Positions 1-8,388 of a stretch of 60,908 bases of DNA are shown in pieces (within the stretch, counting starts at the first letter, position 1; each line of letters starts with the position of its first letter). The notes beneath the pieces were generated by a model, which worked only from the letters and a program-made list of their open reading frames with translations, was not told the origin of the DNA and ran no database searches. Made by a program: the position numbers and the translations under genes. The stretch is from an uncultured Alphaproteobacteria bacterium (lineage in GTDB: Bacteria; Pseudomonadota; Alphaproteobacteria; HIMB59): assembly GCA_902601865.1 (NCBI GenBank), contig CACKOX010000006.1:1-60908 (forward strand). Direction: 5' to 3'.

Positions 1-836
1 ATAACTTTTCCGGCACTTAGTACTTTATATTTAGGAACATCTTCACAAAAATCTTTAACATATTGATCGACAGGATTTGCTACAATTTCTTCTGGTGTTC
101 CTACTTGGGATATCTCACCATCTTTCATAATAGCAATATGATCTCCCATTTTTATAGCCTCTAAAAAATCATGAGTAATAAAAACCATAGTTCTTTGTAA
201 TTTTTTTTGAATGTCTAAAAGTTCATCTTGCATTTCCCTTCTAATAAGAGGGTCTAAAGCTGAAAAAGGTTCATCGAATATCAATATTTCAGGTTCAACC
301 GCCATAGCACGGGCTAAACCAACTCTTTGTTGCATACCCCCAGATAACTCTCTTGGATAGTTATTGTGCCATCCTTTTAAACCAACAAGATTTAAAGACT
401 CCATTGCCTTGTCTAGCCTATCTTGTTTTTTTTCTCCTCTAATCTCTAATCCATAAGAAATGTTTTCAAGCACAGTTCTGTGTGGGAAAAGTCCAAAGTG
501 TTGGAATACCATGCTCATTTTATTTCTTCTAAGATCTAATAAGCTATTTCTGTTAATCTTGGTAACATCTGTGTCATCAATAATTACAGATCCCGAAGTA
601 GGTTCAATTAATCTTGTCAAACATCTCACTAAAGTTGATTTACCACTTCCTGAAAGACCCATGACAACAAAAGTTTCTCCTTTTTGTATAGAGAAACTTA
701 CATCCTTTACAGCAACTACATGTCCTGTTTTTTCTTGAACTTCATCTCTAGTTAAATTTGGATCAAGATTTTCTAATATTTTCTTTTCATCACTTCCAAA
801 AATTTTCCATATATTTGAGCAAATAATCTTATCCAT
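1..836 (-). CDS. proV: Glycine betaine/proline-type ABC transporter ATPase (3' end cut by window)
   Basis: This is the ATP-hydrolysing subunit of an osmolyte importer on the cytoplasmic face. It reads from an ATG at 834-836 leftwards and is still open at base 1, so the C-terminus is missing; I cannot tell whether CBS domains follow. About 278 codons are visible. Walker A GLSGSGKST lies at residues 60-68, the signature LSGGMQQR and Walker B ILIFDEPFSALDP follow, and the Q-loop context VFQHFGLFPHRTV is of the ProV/OpuAA kind. It is divergent from the permease gene at 933, with a 96-base spacer. The ATPase on the opposite strand from its permease is a less common layout than a proVWX operon. ABC ATPase: certain. 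Betaine-type subfamily: strong, from motifs and neighbours. Confidence 0.93.
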   Translation of the reverse strand, partial: MDKIICSNIWKIFGSDEKKILENLDPNLTRDEVQEKTGHVVAVKDVSFSIQKGETFVVMGLSGSGKSTLVRCLTRLIEPTSGSVIIDDTDVTKINRNSLLDLRRNKMSMVFQHFGLFPHRTVLENISYGLEIRGEKKQDRLDKAMESLNLVGLKGWHNNYPRELSGGMQQRVGLARAMAVEPEILIFDEPFSALDPLIRREMQDELLDIQKKLQRTMVFITHDFLEAIKMGDHIAIMKDGEISQVGTPEEIVANPVDQYVKDFCEDVPKYKVLSAGKV

Positions 837-867
837 AGTAAACCAAATTGTTGATATTATATTGTGA

Positions 868-921
868 ATTAATACTATTAAAATAAAATTATTTTTATTA
901 ATTTAATAATTAAGTATTAAT
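868..921. promoter_or_regulatory. Inverted repeat between divergent proV and proW
   Basis: A perfect 9-base inverted repeat, ATTAATACT (868-876) and AGTATTAAT (913-921), is placed almost symmetrically between the two divergent start codons. It could be an operator shared by both promoters. The surroundings are almost pure A+T, so a chance match is possible; no protein is assigned to it. Confidence 0.3.
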
Positions 922-932
922 ATAATTAAGTA

Positions 933-3056
933 ATGTCTTTAGATCAAAATTCAGGTGTAAATAAAAAGCTGAATAAAAATATTATCTTATATTTAAGTAT
1001 TTTTATTATTGGAGCTATTGCTTATTATCTTTCAATTACGAACGAAGATCCAACTGTTTTTCCTAAATCTATTACTGATGAATTTAAATTCACTGCATGG
1101 ATAAATGCTGGTGAAGATTATTTAAAAGATAATTATAGATGGATAACAAGATTATTTGCATCATTTTTACAGGCTGGTTACATGGCATTAGAAAATTTTT
1201 TCGTTGACTCCCCATGGATTTTAATAATGTCCTTGATGACTCTCCCTGCATTAGCTTATGGGGGCATAAGATTAGCTTTATTTTGTATATTCACAGTTTA
1301 TTTTTGGGGTGCTGTTGATATGTGGGAGGTCTCAATGCAAACTTTAGCCTTGATGGGACTATCAGTAATTTTGTCTGTAATTTTAGGAGTAATTCTGGGA
1401 ATATTTAGTTCACAAAGTGATAGATTTGAAAATTTTCTTAAACCTATCTTAGATACAATGCAGGTTATGCCTGCTTTTGTTTATTTATTCCCTGCTATGT
1501 TCTTTTTTGGAATAGGAGGTGCTCCTGCAATACTAGCTACATTAATTTACGCTATGCCACCAATTATAAGATTAACTAATTTAGGTATCAGACAAGTATC
1601 AAAAGAAACAATTGAGTCAGCTGAATCATTTGGTTCAAACAAGTATCAACTTTTATTTAAAATTAAAATTCCGATGGCTTTACCAAGTATTATGATGGGC
1701 GTTAATCAAACAATAATGATGGCATTGGCATTAGTTGTCCTTGCAACATTTATTGGTGCTGAAGGTCTAGGTGGTCAAGTATGGCAGGCTATAAGAAAAT
1801 TAGATGTAGGATGGGCTATGGAAGGAGGCCTATGTATTTTATTTATGGCAATAATGTTTGATAGATTAAGTAGTGCAATAAGCAAAGATAAAGAAACTTT
1901 ACCAAATGATGTTGAAAAATTTTACTTACTACCTCAAAATCTACAAAGATACCCCTTAGCTAATTTAATAGAATTACCATTGAGAATTATAGTCAAACTT
2001 ACACATTTAATTTTTTCAAATATTATCAATATCTTTGCAAGTTTTTTTGATAGCTCAATTTCTATCTTCAATAAGTCATATTCTGGCATAATTAAAAATT
2101 TCATGAACCAAAGATATTTTTTATTTTCTTCATTATTAATATTTTTTTTCATTTATATATTTGATGCATATTTTTTTGCTATTGGAACATTTCCAGAAAC
2201 TTGGACTATCGAAATACAAAAACCGATAGAAAATACTGTAAAGGCTATGACTCTTGATCCTGGTTTTATTTCATTTGCAAAAGGTTTAAAATACTTCATT
2301 TATTTATATCTACTTAAACCCTTAAATGCATTCCTTACACAAATACCTTGGTGGTATACGATGGTTGTATTTATAATTATAGGTTATGTAACTGTAGGAT
2401 TAAGATTTGCAACAATTACTGCAATATTATTAGCTTTCATAGGGGCTACTGGAATGTGGATGCATTCAATGATCACTCTATCTTCTGTATTGGTTTCTGT
2501 CTTAATTTGCTTTGTTATAGGAGTGCCGTTGGGCGTGTTAGCCTCTTACAATAAATGGTACAGAGACATACAAAATGTAGTTTTAGATGCTATGCAAACT
2601 CTGCCATATTTTTGCTATTTAATTCCTGTTTTAATGTTCTTTGGGGGCAATATTGTTTCTGCTGTTATTGCAACTGTAATTTACTCTGTCCCACCAATTA
2701 TAAGGCTAACTGCTCTCGGTTTATCACAAGTATCAGGTGGTTATTCTGAAGTTTCAAAATCTTTTGGTGGAACGGGTATCCAAACATTAAACAAGGTAAA
2801 ATTCCCATTAGCTGTACCTAGTCTTGTGATGGGCTTCAATCAAACTGTTATAATGGCATTTGCTATGCAAATTGTTACTCCTTTAATTGGAGGTAAAGGA
2901 CTTGGTCTTCAAGTATTTAATGCTCTTCAAAGATCTGATACAGGTAGAGGTCTATCAGCTGGTTTAGCTATTGTACTTCTTGCTATTATCATAGATAGAA
3001 TTACTCACGCCTGGACTAAAAAACAAAGACAAGCACTTGGACTAGATCAGTCTTAA
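933..3056 (+). CDS. proW: Double-domain glycine betaine-type ABC permease
   Basis: Membrane permease of the ProVWX-type importer, 707 aa. It contains two complete binding-protein-dependent permease domains in tandem, roughly residues 130-310 and 500-690. Each has its own EAA-type coupling loop (ESAESFGSNKYQ and EVSKSFGGTGIQ) followed by a similar P-A/V-P-S-hydrophobic-MG-NQT segment. Family members usually carry one such domain (about 280-350 aa) and work as homodimers, so this looks like an internal duplication that gives a built-in heterodimer. The stop TAA shares its last base with the ATG of the molybdoenzyme gene (TAATG), so the two are probably translationally coupled. Confidence 0.93.
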   Translation: MSLDQNSGVNKKLNKNIILYLSIFIIGAIAYYLSITNEDPTVFPKSITDEFKFTAWINAGEDYLKDNYRWITRLFASFLQAGYMALENFFVDSPWILIMSLMTLPALAYGGIRLALFCIFTVYFWGAVDMWEVSMQTLALMGLSVILSVILGVILGIFSSQSDRFENFLKPILDTMQVMPAFVYLFPAMFFFGIGGAPAILATLIYAMPPIIRLTNLGIRQVSKETIESAESFGSNKYQLLFKIKIPMALPSIMMGVNQTIMMALALVVLATFIGAEGLGGQVWQAIRKLDVGWAMEGGLCILFMAIMFDRLSSAISKDKETLPNDVEKFYLLPQNLQRYPLANLIELPLRIIVKLTHLIFSNIINIFASFFDSSISIFNKSYSGIIKNFMNQRYFLFSSLLIFFFIYIFDAYFFAIGTFPETWTIEIQKPIENTVKAMTLDPGFISFAKGLKYFIYLYLLKPLNAFLTQIPWWYTMVVFIIIGYVTVGLRFATITAILLAFIGATGMWMHSMITLSSVLVSVLICFVIGVPLGVLASYNKWYRDIQNVVLDAMQTLPYFCYLIPVLMFFGGNIVSAVIATVIYSVPPIIRLTALGLSQVSGGYSEVSKSFGGTGIQTLNKVKFPLAVPSLVMGFNQTVIMAFAMQIVTPLIGGKGLGLQVFNALQRSDTGRGLSAGLAIVLLAIIIDRITHAWTKKQRQALGLDQS

Positions 3057-5392
3057 TGAATATAAAAAAAGATCTACCCCTAACTAGTTCACATTGGGGG
3101 ACTTACAGAGCTAAAGTGAAGGATGGTAAAGTTGAAGAATTAATTGGATGGGAAAATGATAATGACCCTTCTCCCATAGGTTCCGGAATCGTAGATGTTC
3201 ACAATCATCATACACGTATAGACTCACCTATGATTAGAAAAAGTTGGAAGGATAAAGGACCAGGTTCAAATAATAATTTAAGAGGGACTGAGCCTTTTAT
3301 TGCTATTTCTTGGGATGAAGCAGAGAAAATCGTAGCTAATGAATTAAATAGAGTTAAAAATAATTTTGGTAATTCATCTATCTTTGGAGGATCTTATGGT
3401 TGGGCAAGTGCTGGTAGATTTCATCATGCTCAAAGTCAACTTCATCGTTTTTTAAACTGTATTGGAGGGTATACAAGATCTAAATATACCTACAGTTTTG
3501 CTGCAGCGGAGGCGATGGTTCCTCATATATTGGGAAGTTATAGAACTTACCTTGATACATGTACTAGTTGGGATTCAATTGAGGAAAATACAGAATTATT
3601 TTTATGTTTCGGAGGAGTCCCTTTAAAAAATGGACAGATAGCTCAAGGTGGAACTGGAAGTCACTATCAAAAAGAAAAACTTATTCGTTCAGCAGATGCA
3701 GGAATAAAATTTGTAAACTTTAGTCCATTAAAAAGTGATTTATTAGATCAAATTAATGGCGAGTGGCTAGCATTAAGACCTAATACTGATGTCGCTATAA
3801 TGATGGGCCTTGCACACACGCTATATAAAGAAAATTTATATGATGTTGAATTTATTAAAAAATACACTGAAGGTTTTGATATATTTCTTCCTTATCTACT
3901 TGGAGATATTGATGGAACACCTAAGGACGCTAATTGGGCATCAGATATTAGTGAAATTTCATCTGATAAAATTATTTCTTTAGCAAAGGAGATGTCATCA
4001 AAACGAACTATGATATCTGTCAGTTGGTCCTTAACAAGGCAAGATCATGGTGAGCAACCCTTTTGGACTGCAATTATGTTAGCATCCATGCTAGGTCAGA
4101 TAGGTTTGCCTGGTGGTGGTTTTGGATTTGGTTATAGTGCAACTAACCACATCGGGGGTCAATTTTCTATCATACCTGGTGCAGCATTCCCACAAGCCCA
4201 AAATAAAATTGATGATTTTATTCCTGTTGCAAGAATTAGTGATTTACTTTTAAACCCAGGTGAAAATTTTGATTTTGATGGTAAAGAATACAAATATCCT
4301 GATATAAAGTTGATTTATTGGGCAGGAGGAAACCCTTTTCATCATCATCAAGACTTAAATAGACTTCTACAAGCTTGGCAAAAACCGGAAACAATTATTT
4401 CTAATGAATGGTGCTGGAATTCCTTAGCTAAATATTCTGATATTGTTCTCCCTTGTACCACTTCACTTGAGAGACAAGATATAATGCTCACACCTCGCGA
4501 TCCTTATGTTGTTTCAATGTCAAAATTAGTTGAACCTTTTGGTCTCGCAAAAAATGATTTTGATATTTTTAGAGGAATAGCAAATAAAATGGGTGTTGAG
4601 AAAATTTTTACAGAGGATAGAGATGAAGAAGAATGGCAGAAATGGATTTATCAAGAAACATCTACTAAATCTAAATCATCTAACATAAATTTTCCAAGTT
4701 ATGAGGAGTTTAGAAATTTAGGTTGGTTCAAAGTATCACCCCCTAAGGAAAATACATTAATGTTAAAAGATTTTAGAAATGATCCATTAAATAATCCTTT
4801 ATCTACTCCCAGTGGAAAAATAGAAATATTCTCAAAAACAGTTGATAGTTTTAAATATGACGACTGTCCAGGACATCCTACTTGGTTAGAACCTTGTGAG
4901 TGGTTAGGAAATAAAAATAATTACCCTTTACATTTAATATCAAATCAACCAAAAAATAAATTACATAGTCAAATGGACCACGGCAGTTATAGTAAATCTT
5001 TTAAAATCAAAGATCGTGAACCCATTGAAATGCATCCCGATGATGCAAGTAGTCGTGGAATAAATCATGGAGATATTGTTAAACTTTATAATGACAGAGG
5101 TTCTTGTTTAGCTGGAGTAAATATAAATGACAAAATACGTACTGGTGTAGTCCAAATGAGTACGGGTGCATGGTACGATCCTGAAAATCCCAAAAATAAA
5201 AATACGTTATGTAAACATGGCAATCCTAATGTACTCACAAAAGATAAGGGTACCTCGAAACTTGGTCAAGGACCTATAGCACATTCTTGTCTTGTTGAAA
5301 TTGAGTTAGTGAAGGATACTATCTCACCTGTTACTGCTTATAATCCTCCTGAAATTATTCGTAATAATAAAAAAATATTAAGACAGTCATAA
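3056..5392 (+). CDS. BisC/DMSO reductase-family molybdopterin oxidoreductase, cytoplasmic
   Basis: A 778-aa molybdenum enzyme of the DMSO/TMAO/biotin sulfoxide reductase family, closest by eye to BisC along its whole length (for example IFGGSYGW, IWWAGG/IYWAGG-type and NVLTKD segments). Y114, W116 and S147 fall at the positions of Tyr114, Trp116 and the molybdenum ligand Ser147 of Rhodobacter DMSO reductase. No N-terminal Cys cluster is present, so no 4Fe-4S site, and there is no twin-arginine signal, so it should stay in the cytoplasm as BisC does. Known relatives reduce S- or N-oxides such as biotin sulfoxide, methionine sulfoxide, DMSO and TMAO. It is coupled to proW upstream and lies 5 bases before the GcvT-like gene, which suggests an oxide of an imported osmolyte as substrate; that is inference. 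Confidence 0.9.
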   Translation: MNIKKDLPLTSSHWGTYRAKVKDGKVEELIGWENDNDPSPIGSGIVDVHNHHTRIDSPMIRKSWKDKGPGSNNNLRGTEPFIAISWDEAEKIVANELNRVKNNFGNSSIFGGSYGWASAGRFHHAQSQLHRFLNCIGGYTRSKYTYSFAAAEAMVPHILGSYRTYLDTCTSWDSIEENTELFLCFGGVPLKNGQIAQGGTGSHYQKEKLIRSADAGIKFVNFSPLKSDLLDQINGEWLALRPNTDVAIMMGLAHTLYKENLYDVEFIKKYTEGFDIFLPYLLGDIDGTPKDANWASDISEISSDKIISLAKEMSSKRTMISVSWSLTRQDHGEQPFWTAIMLASMLGQIGLPGGGFGFGYSATNHIGGQFSIIPGAAFPQAQNKIDDFIPVARISDLLLNPGENFDFDGKEYKYPDIKLIYWAGGNPFHHHQDLNRLLQAWQKPETIISNEWCWNSLAKYSDIVLPCTTSLERQDIMLTPRDPYVVSMSKLVEPFGLAKNDFDIFRGIANKMGVEKIFTEDRDEEEWQKWIYQETSTKSKSSNINFPSYEEFRNLGWFKVSPPKENTLMLKDFRNDPLNNPLSTPSGKIEIFSKTVDSFKYDDCPGHPTWLEPCEWLGNKNNYPLHLISNQPKNKLHSQMDHGSYSKSFKIKDREPIEMHPDDASSRGINHGDIVKLYNDRGSCLAGVNINDKIRTGVVQMSTGAWYDPENPKNKNTLCKHGNPNVLTKDKGTSKLGQGPIAHSCLVEIELVKDTISPVTAYNPPEIIRNNKKILRQS

Positions 5393-5397
5393 GATAT

Positions 5398-6594
5398 ATG
5401 GGAAATTTACAAGAAGAAATTGATTTAAAAAAAACTATAGAAATTAGTGCCCGTAGATTTGAAGAGTCACCATATATTGAGAGAACTCAAACATCAAATA
5501 TGGTTAGAGGTGTTTATGCAGGTCGATACTTTCCAATGAAGATTGATGAAGATCCATCTGAAAAATATTGGTTATTAAGACAAAAGGCTCTTATATTTGA
5601 TGTTCCAGAAAAACCCATAGAAATCTCTGGAAAAGACTCTGTTTCTTTTTTAAATAAAGTCTTAACAAGAGAAATATCGACAACAAAAAAAGGTAGAGGC
5701 TATTATGCACTTGCATGTACGCCACAAGGTGGGATATTTATGGATGGCGTCTTATTTAGATTTTCTGAAAATAAGTTTTGGTATGTCCAAGCAGATGGTC
5801 CATTTGAAGATTGGTTGTTAGCTCATAGCTCTAATTACGATATAAAAATTAAAGATCCTAAATCTAGAGTTCTTCAAATACAGGGGCCTGCATCAATTGA
5901 AATTATGAATGCTGCATCAAATGGCAAGATTGATGAAAACATGTCTTACTTCAGTTCTGATTTCTTTGATCTTGGTGGTCAAGAACTTTATGTCTCCAGA
6001 ACTGGTTTTACTAATGAACTTGGTTTTGAGATTTTTTCAGATGGTTTTAAAACTGATCATTTAGCTTTGTGGGATCATCTAATTGAATGTGGTAAACCCT
6101 ACGGTATGCAATTTTCTGCTTCAAGAGCCATGACTATTAGAAGAATAGAAGGAGGTATTTTTGGTAATTTAACTGACATTGATACAACCATGACTCCTTT
6201 TGAGGCTGGTCTTGATTATTTTGTAAATATGGATAAAGATTTTATTGGAAGAGATGCACTAATCAATAAAGATAAAAGAACATGTCTGTTTGGAATAACT
6301 TGTAAATCAGCTATTCCATCAGCTAAAAGTAAAATTAAATATAACGGAATAGATATAGGCTACATAACAGCAGGTGTTCCATCACCGACACTTCAACAAG
6401 GTATTGGCTACGTAAGATTTTATAAACCTGGTGATTGGAAAGATAAAGAAGTAGAAATATTGCTGCCGGATAAATCTTCACATAAGGGAATTATTGTTGA
6501 TTTACCATTTTATGATAAAGAAAAAAAAATTGTTAAAGGAATAGATAGATCAATTCCTTCCAAACCTGATAATATTTCTTTTGATGCTAAATAA
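5398..6594 (+). CDS. GcvT/DmdA-family folate-dependent methyl (aminomethyl) transferase
   Basis: A 398-aa single-domain protein of the glycine cleavage T family, which also includes DMSP demethylase DmdA and the C-terminal parts of dimethylglycine and sarcosine dehydrogenases. Family landmarks are ISGKDSVSFLNKVLT near residue 80, GGIFMDGVLFRF (the folate/substrate aspartate region), LQIQGPAS, SRTGFTNELGFEIF and RRIEGGI. The Asp of the usual DD pair is kept once (MDG). A separate gene for H protein or GcvP is not seen here, so a normal glycine cleavage role is unlikely. Context (betaine-type importer, molybdoenzyme, dehydrogenase) favours demethylation of an imported N- or S-methyl compound. 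DMSP, dimethylglycine and others are all possible. Confidence 0.85.
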   Translation: MGNLQEEIDLKKTIEISARRFEESPYIERTQTSNMVRGVYAGRYFPMKIDEDPSEKYWLLRQKALIFDVPEKPIEISGKDSVSFLNKVLTREISTTKKGRGYYALACTPQGGIFMDGVLFRFSENKFWYVQADGPFEDWLLAHSSNYDIKIKDPKSRVLQIQGPASIEIMNAASNGKIDENMSYFSSDFFDLGGQELYVSRTGFTNELGFEIFSDGFKTDHLALWDHLIECGKPYGMQFSASRAMTIRRIEGGIFGNLTDIDTTMTPFEAGLDYFVNMDKDFIGRDALINKDKRTCLFGITCKSAIPSAKSKIKYNGIDIGYITAGVPSPTLQQGIGYVRFYKPGDWKDKEVEILLPDKSSHKGIIVDLPFYDKEKKIVKGIDRSIPSKPDNISFDAK

Positions 6595-7372
6595 TTTACT
6601 TAAAAATAAAAAAATCATTATATCTGCAGGAGCTTCAGGTATAGGTCTAGCATCTGTAAAATTATTATTGTCTCAAGGTGCTACAGTTTATACCTGTGAC
6701 ATTGATAAAAAACACATTAACAAACTGAAAAGACACTCAAAGTTTAATAAAAAATTATTTATCTTTGAATGTGACGCTTCTAAAGAAATTGAAGTTAAAC
6801 ATTTGCTTAAACATATTTCAAATAAAACTAACAAAATAGATGGTTTGATAAATAATATAGGTATTGCTGGACCTACAGCTCCCTTAGATAAAATTAATTC
6901 TGATGATTGGGAAAAGACTTTACATATAAATGTTAATAGTCATTTTTATTTTACTAAATATGCAATACCATTGATTAAAAAATCAAAATTTGGGTCGGTA
7001 GTTAATATTTCTTCTACTGCGGGAATTGATGGCTTTCCAAATAGATCTCCGTATGCAGCTAGTAAATGGGCTTTAATAGGTATTACTAAAACTTTAGCAA
7101 TGGAATTAGGAAAATTTAATATTCGAGTTAATGCTATATGCCCAGGATCTGTTAAAGGCTCTAGAATGAATAGAGTAATAAAAGCTAAAGCCAAAATTTT
7201 AAATCAATCTATTAAATTAATTGAAAAAGATTTTGTATCAATGAGCTCTTTAAAACAGTGGGTATACGAAGAGGACATTGCAAAAATGTGCTCCTTTTTA
7301 ATTTCTAATGACTCACTCAGAGTTTCTGGTCAAGTGATCTCAGTTGATGGTAATACTGAGAGAATGGATTAA
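6584..7372 (+). CDS. Short-chain dehydrogenase/reductase (SDR)
   Basis: A classical SDR of 262 aa that should oxidise or reduce a hydroxy/keto group with NAD(P). The cofactor motif is SAGASGIG (residues 14-21; the usual first T/G is S-A), followed by NNIG (90-93), the catalytic SST (143-145) and YAASK with Y157 and K161. I chose the ATG at 6584 over the TTG at 6581. It overlaps the 3' end of the GcvT-like gene by 11 bases, so it belongs to the proW operon. Its stop overlaps the convergent BKACE gene by 4 bases. A 3-hydroxy acid dehydrogenase feeding BKACE is an attractive but unproven reading. Confidence 0.88.
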   Translation: MLNNLLKNKKIIISAGASGIGLASVKLLLSQGATVYTCDIDKKHINKLKRHSKFNKKLFIFECDASKEIEVKHLLKHISNKTNKIDGLINNIGIAGPTAPLDKINSDDWEKTLHINVNSHFYFTKYAIPLIKKSKFGSVVNISSTAGIDGFPNRSPYAASKWALIGITKTLAMELGKFNIRVNAICPGSVKGSRMNRVIKAKAKILNQSIKLIEKDFVSMSSLKQWVYEEDIAKMCSFLISNDSLRVSGQVISVDGNTERMD

Positions 7373-8253
7373 TTTTTATTAAGTTTTAAATATTCACGAG
7401 TTTCTTCAGGGCTCATTATAGAGGAACCTAATTCATGAACTATGTTAATCGCCTTTTCAACTAACTGCGGGTTAGTTGCAAGTTTTCCTTTTGATAGATA
7501 TAAATTGTCTTCAAGACCAACTCTTGGATTGCCACCAAGTAAAACAGTTTGTGCAACAAATGGCATTTCATTTCTTGAAATTGCAAAACCAGACCAAATT
7601 GCATTTTTAGGCATGACATCTAACATTGCAATCATAGCTGATGTTTTAGCTGGTGCTCCCCATGGAATACCCAAACACATTTGATATAATGGTGGATCAC
7701 TAAGAAGACCCTCTTCATAAAGTTGTGCACCAAACCACATGTTACCTAAATCAAAAGCCTCAACTTCAGGTTTAACACCAATTTCTTTTAATCGCTTAGC
7801 TGCTTTTCTTAAATCATTGGGTGTGTTAACTGCTAATACTGAGCTATCACCAAAATTTAAGGTTCCAGCATCAAGTGTGCAAATTTCTGGAAGCAACTCT
7901 TCTACATGAGATATTCTCTCCATAATATTGGCCATATCAGTATAAGGCCCAAAATCCATTGGGTTTTCTCCTTCACCAATATCTAAATCTCCACCCATAC
8001 CTGTTGTAAGATTAATAACTACATCAGTATTACTTGATCTAATAATTTCAACTACCTCTTTATAAAATTCAAATTTTCGGCTTGGTGTTCCATCTTCCTC
8101 TCTGACATGAATATGAACTATAGAGGCACCAGCTTGAGCAGACTCTATTGCAGAATTGGCAATTTGTTTTGGCGTCTTAGGAAGATCAGGGTGTTTTGAA
8201 GCAGTATCACCAGAACCGTTTACTGCACATGTAATAAAGACTTTATTTTTCAT
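7369..8253 (-). CDS. Beta-keto acid cleavage enzyme (BKACE, DUF849)
   Basis: Enzyme of the BKACE family: it condenses a beta-keto acid with acetyl-CoA to give acetoacetate and a new acyl-CoA, using a metal ion. Known members act on 3-keto-5-aminohexanoate (lysine fermentation) and dehydrocarnitine. Counting from the ATG at 8251-8253 (294 aa; a TTG nine bases upstream is less likely), the metal-binding HIH is H47 and H49. NLTTGMGGD lies near 81-89, LDAGTLNFG near 128-135, and RVGLED puts the general-base glutamate at E248. It is divergent from proX and convergent with the SDR. Family assignment is firm; the substrate is not known. Dehydrocarnitine is plausible beside a betaine-type transporter. 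Confidence 0.92.
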   Translation of the reverse strand: MKNKVFITCAVNGSGDTASKHPDLPKTPKQIANSAIESAQAGASIVHIHVREEDGTPSRKFEFYKEVVEIIRSSNTDVVINLTTGMGGDLDIGEGENPMDFGPYTDMANIMERISHVEELLPEICTLDAGTLNFGDSSVLAVNTPNDLRKAAKRLKEIGVKPEVEAFDLGNMWFGAQLYEEGLLSDPPLYQMCLGIPWGAPAKTSAMIAMLDVMPKNAIWSGFAISRNEMPFVAQTVLLGGNPRVGLEDNLYLSKGKLATNPQLVEKAINIVHELGSSIMSPEETREYLKLNKN

Positions 8254-8261
8254 AATTATCA

Positions 8262-8291
8262 ATATTATTACACTAGATTAGTTAATAATAT
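8262..8291. promoter_or_regulatory. AT-rich inverted repeat in the BKACE/proX divergent spacer
   Basis: The 9-base arms ATATTATTA (8262-8270) and TAATAATAT (8283-8291) are separated by 12 bases, just upstream of the BKACE start. It sits where an operator for the divergent pair would be expected. Only A and T are used, so chance is a real alternative. Confidence 0.2.
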
Positions 8292-8374
8292 CAAATTTTT
8301 AACTAAATTATAACTATTGATGAATAAATTGCATATGTACTTTTTAATTTATTTGGTAAAATAGTTTACTTAAT

Positions 8375-8381
8375 GGGAGGA
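8375..8381 (+). promoter_or_regulatory. Strong Shine-Dalgarno site of proX
   Basis: GGGAGGA lies 7 bases before the proX ATG at 8389. Most genes in this window have no recognisable site, so this marks proX as strongly translated. Confidence 0.75.
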
Positions 8382-8388
8382 ATAATCA

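Noticed and set aside
460-738. Plus-strand open frame of 92 codons
   Set aside because: It is the complement of the clear proV ATPase motifs.
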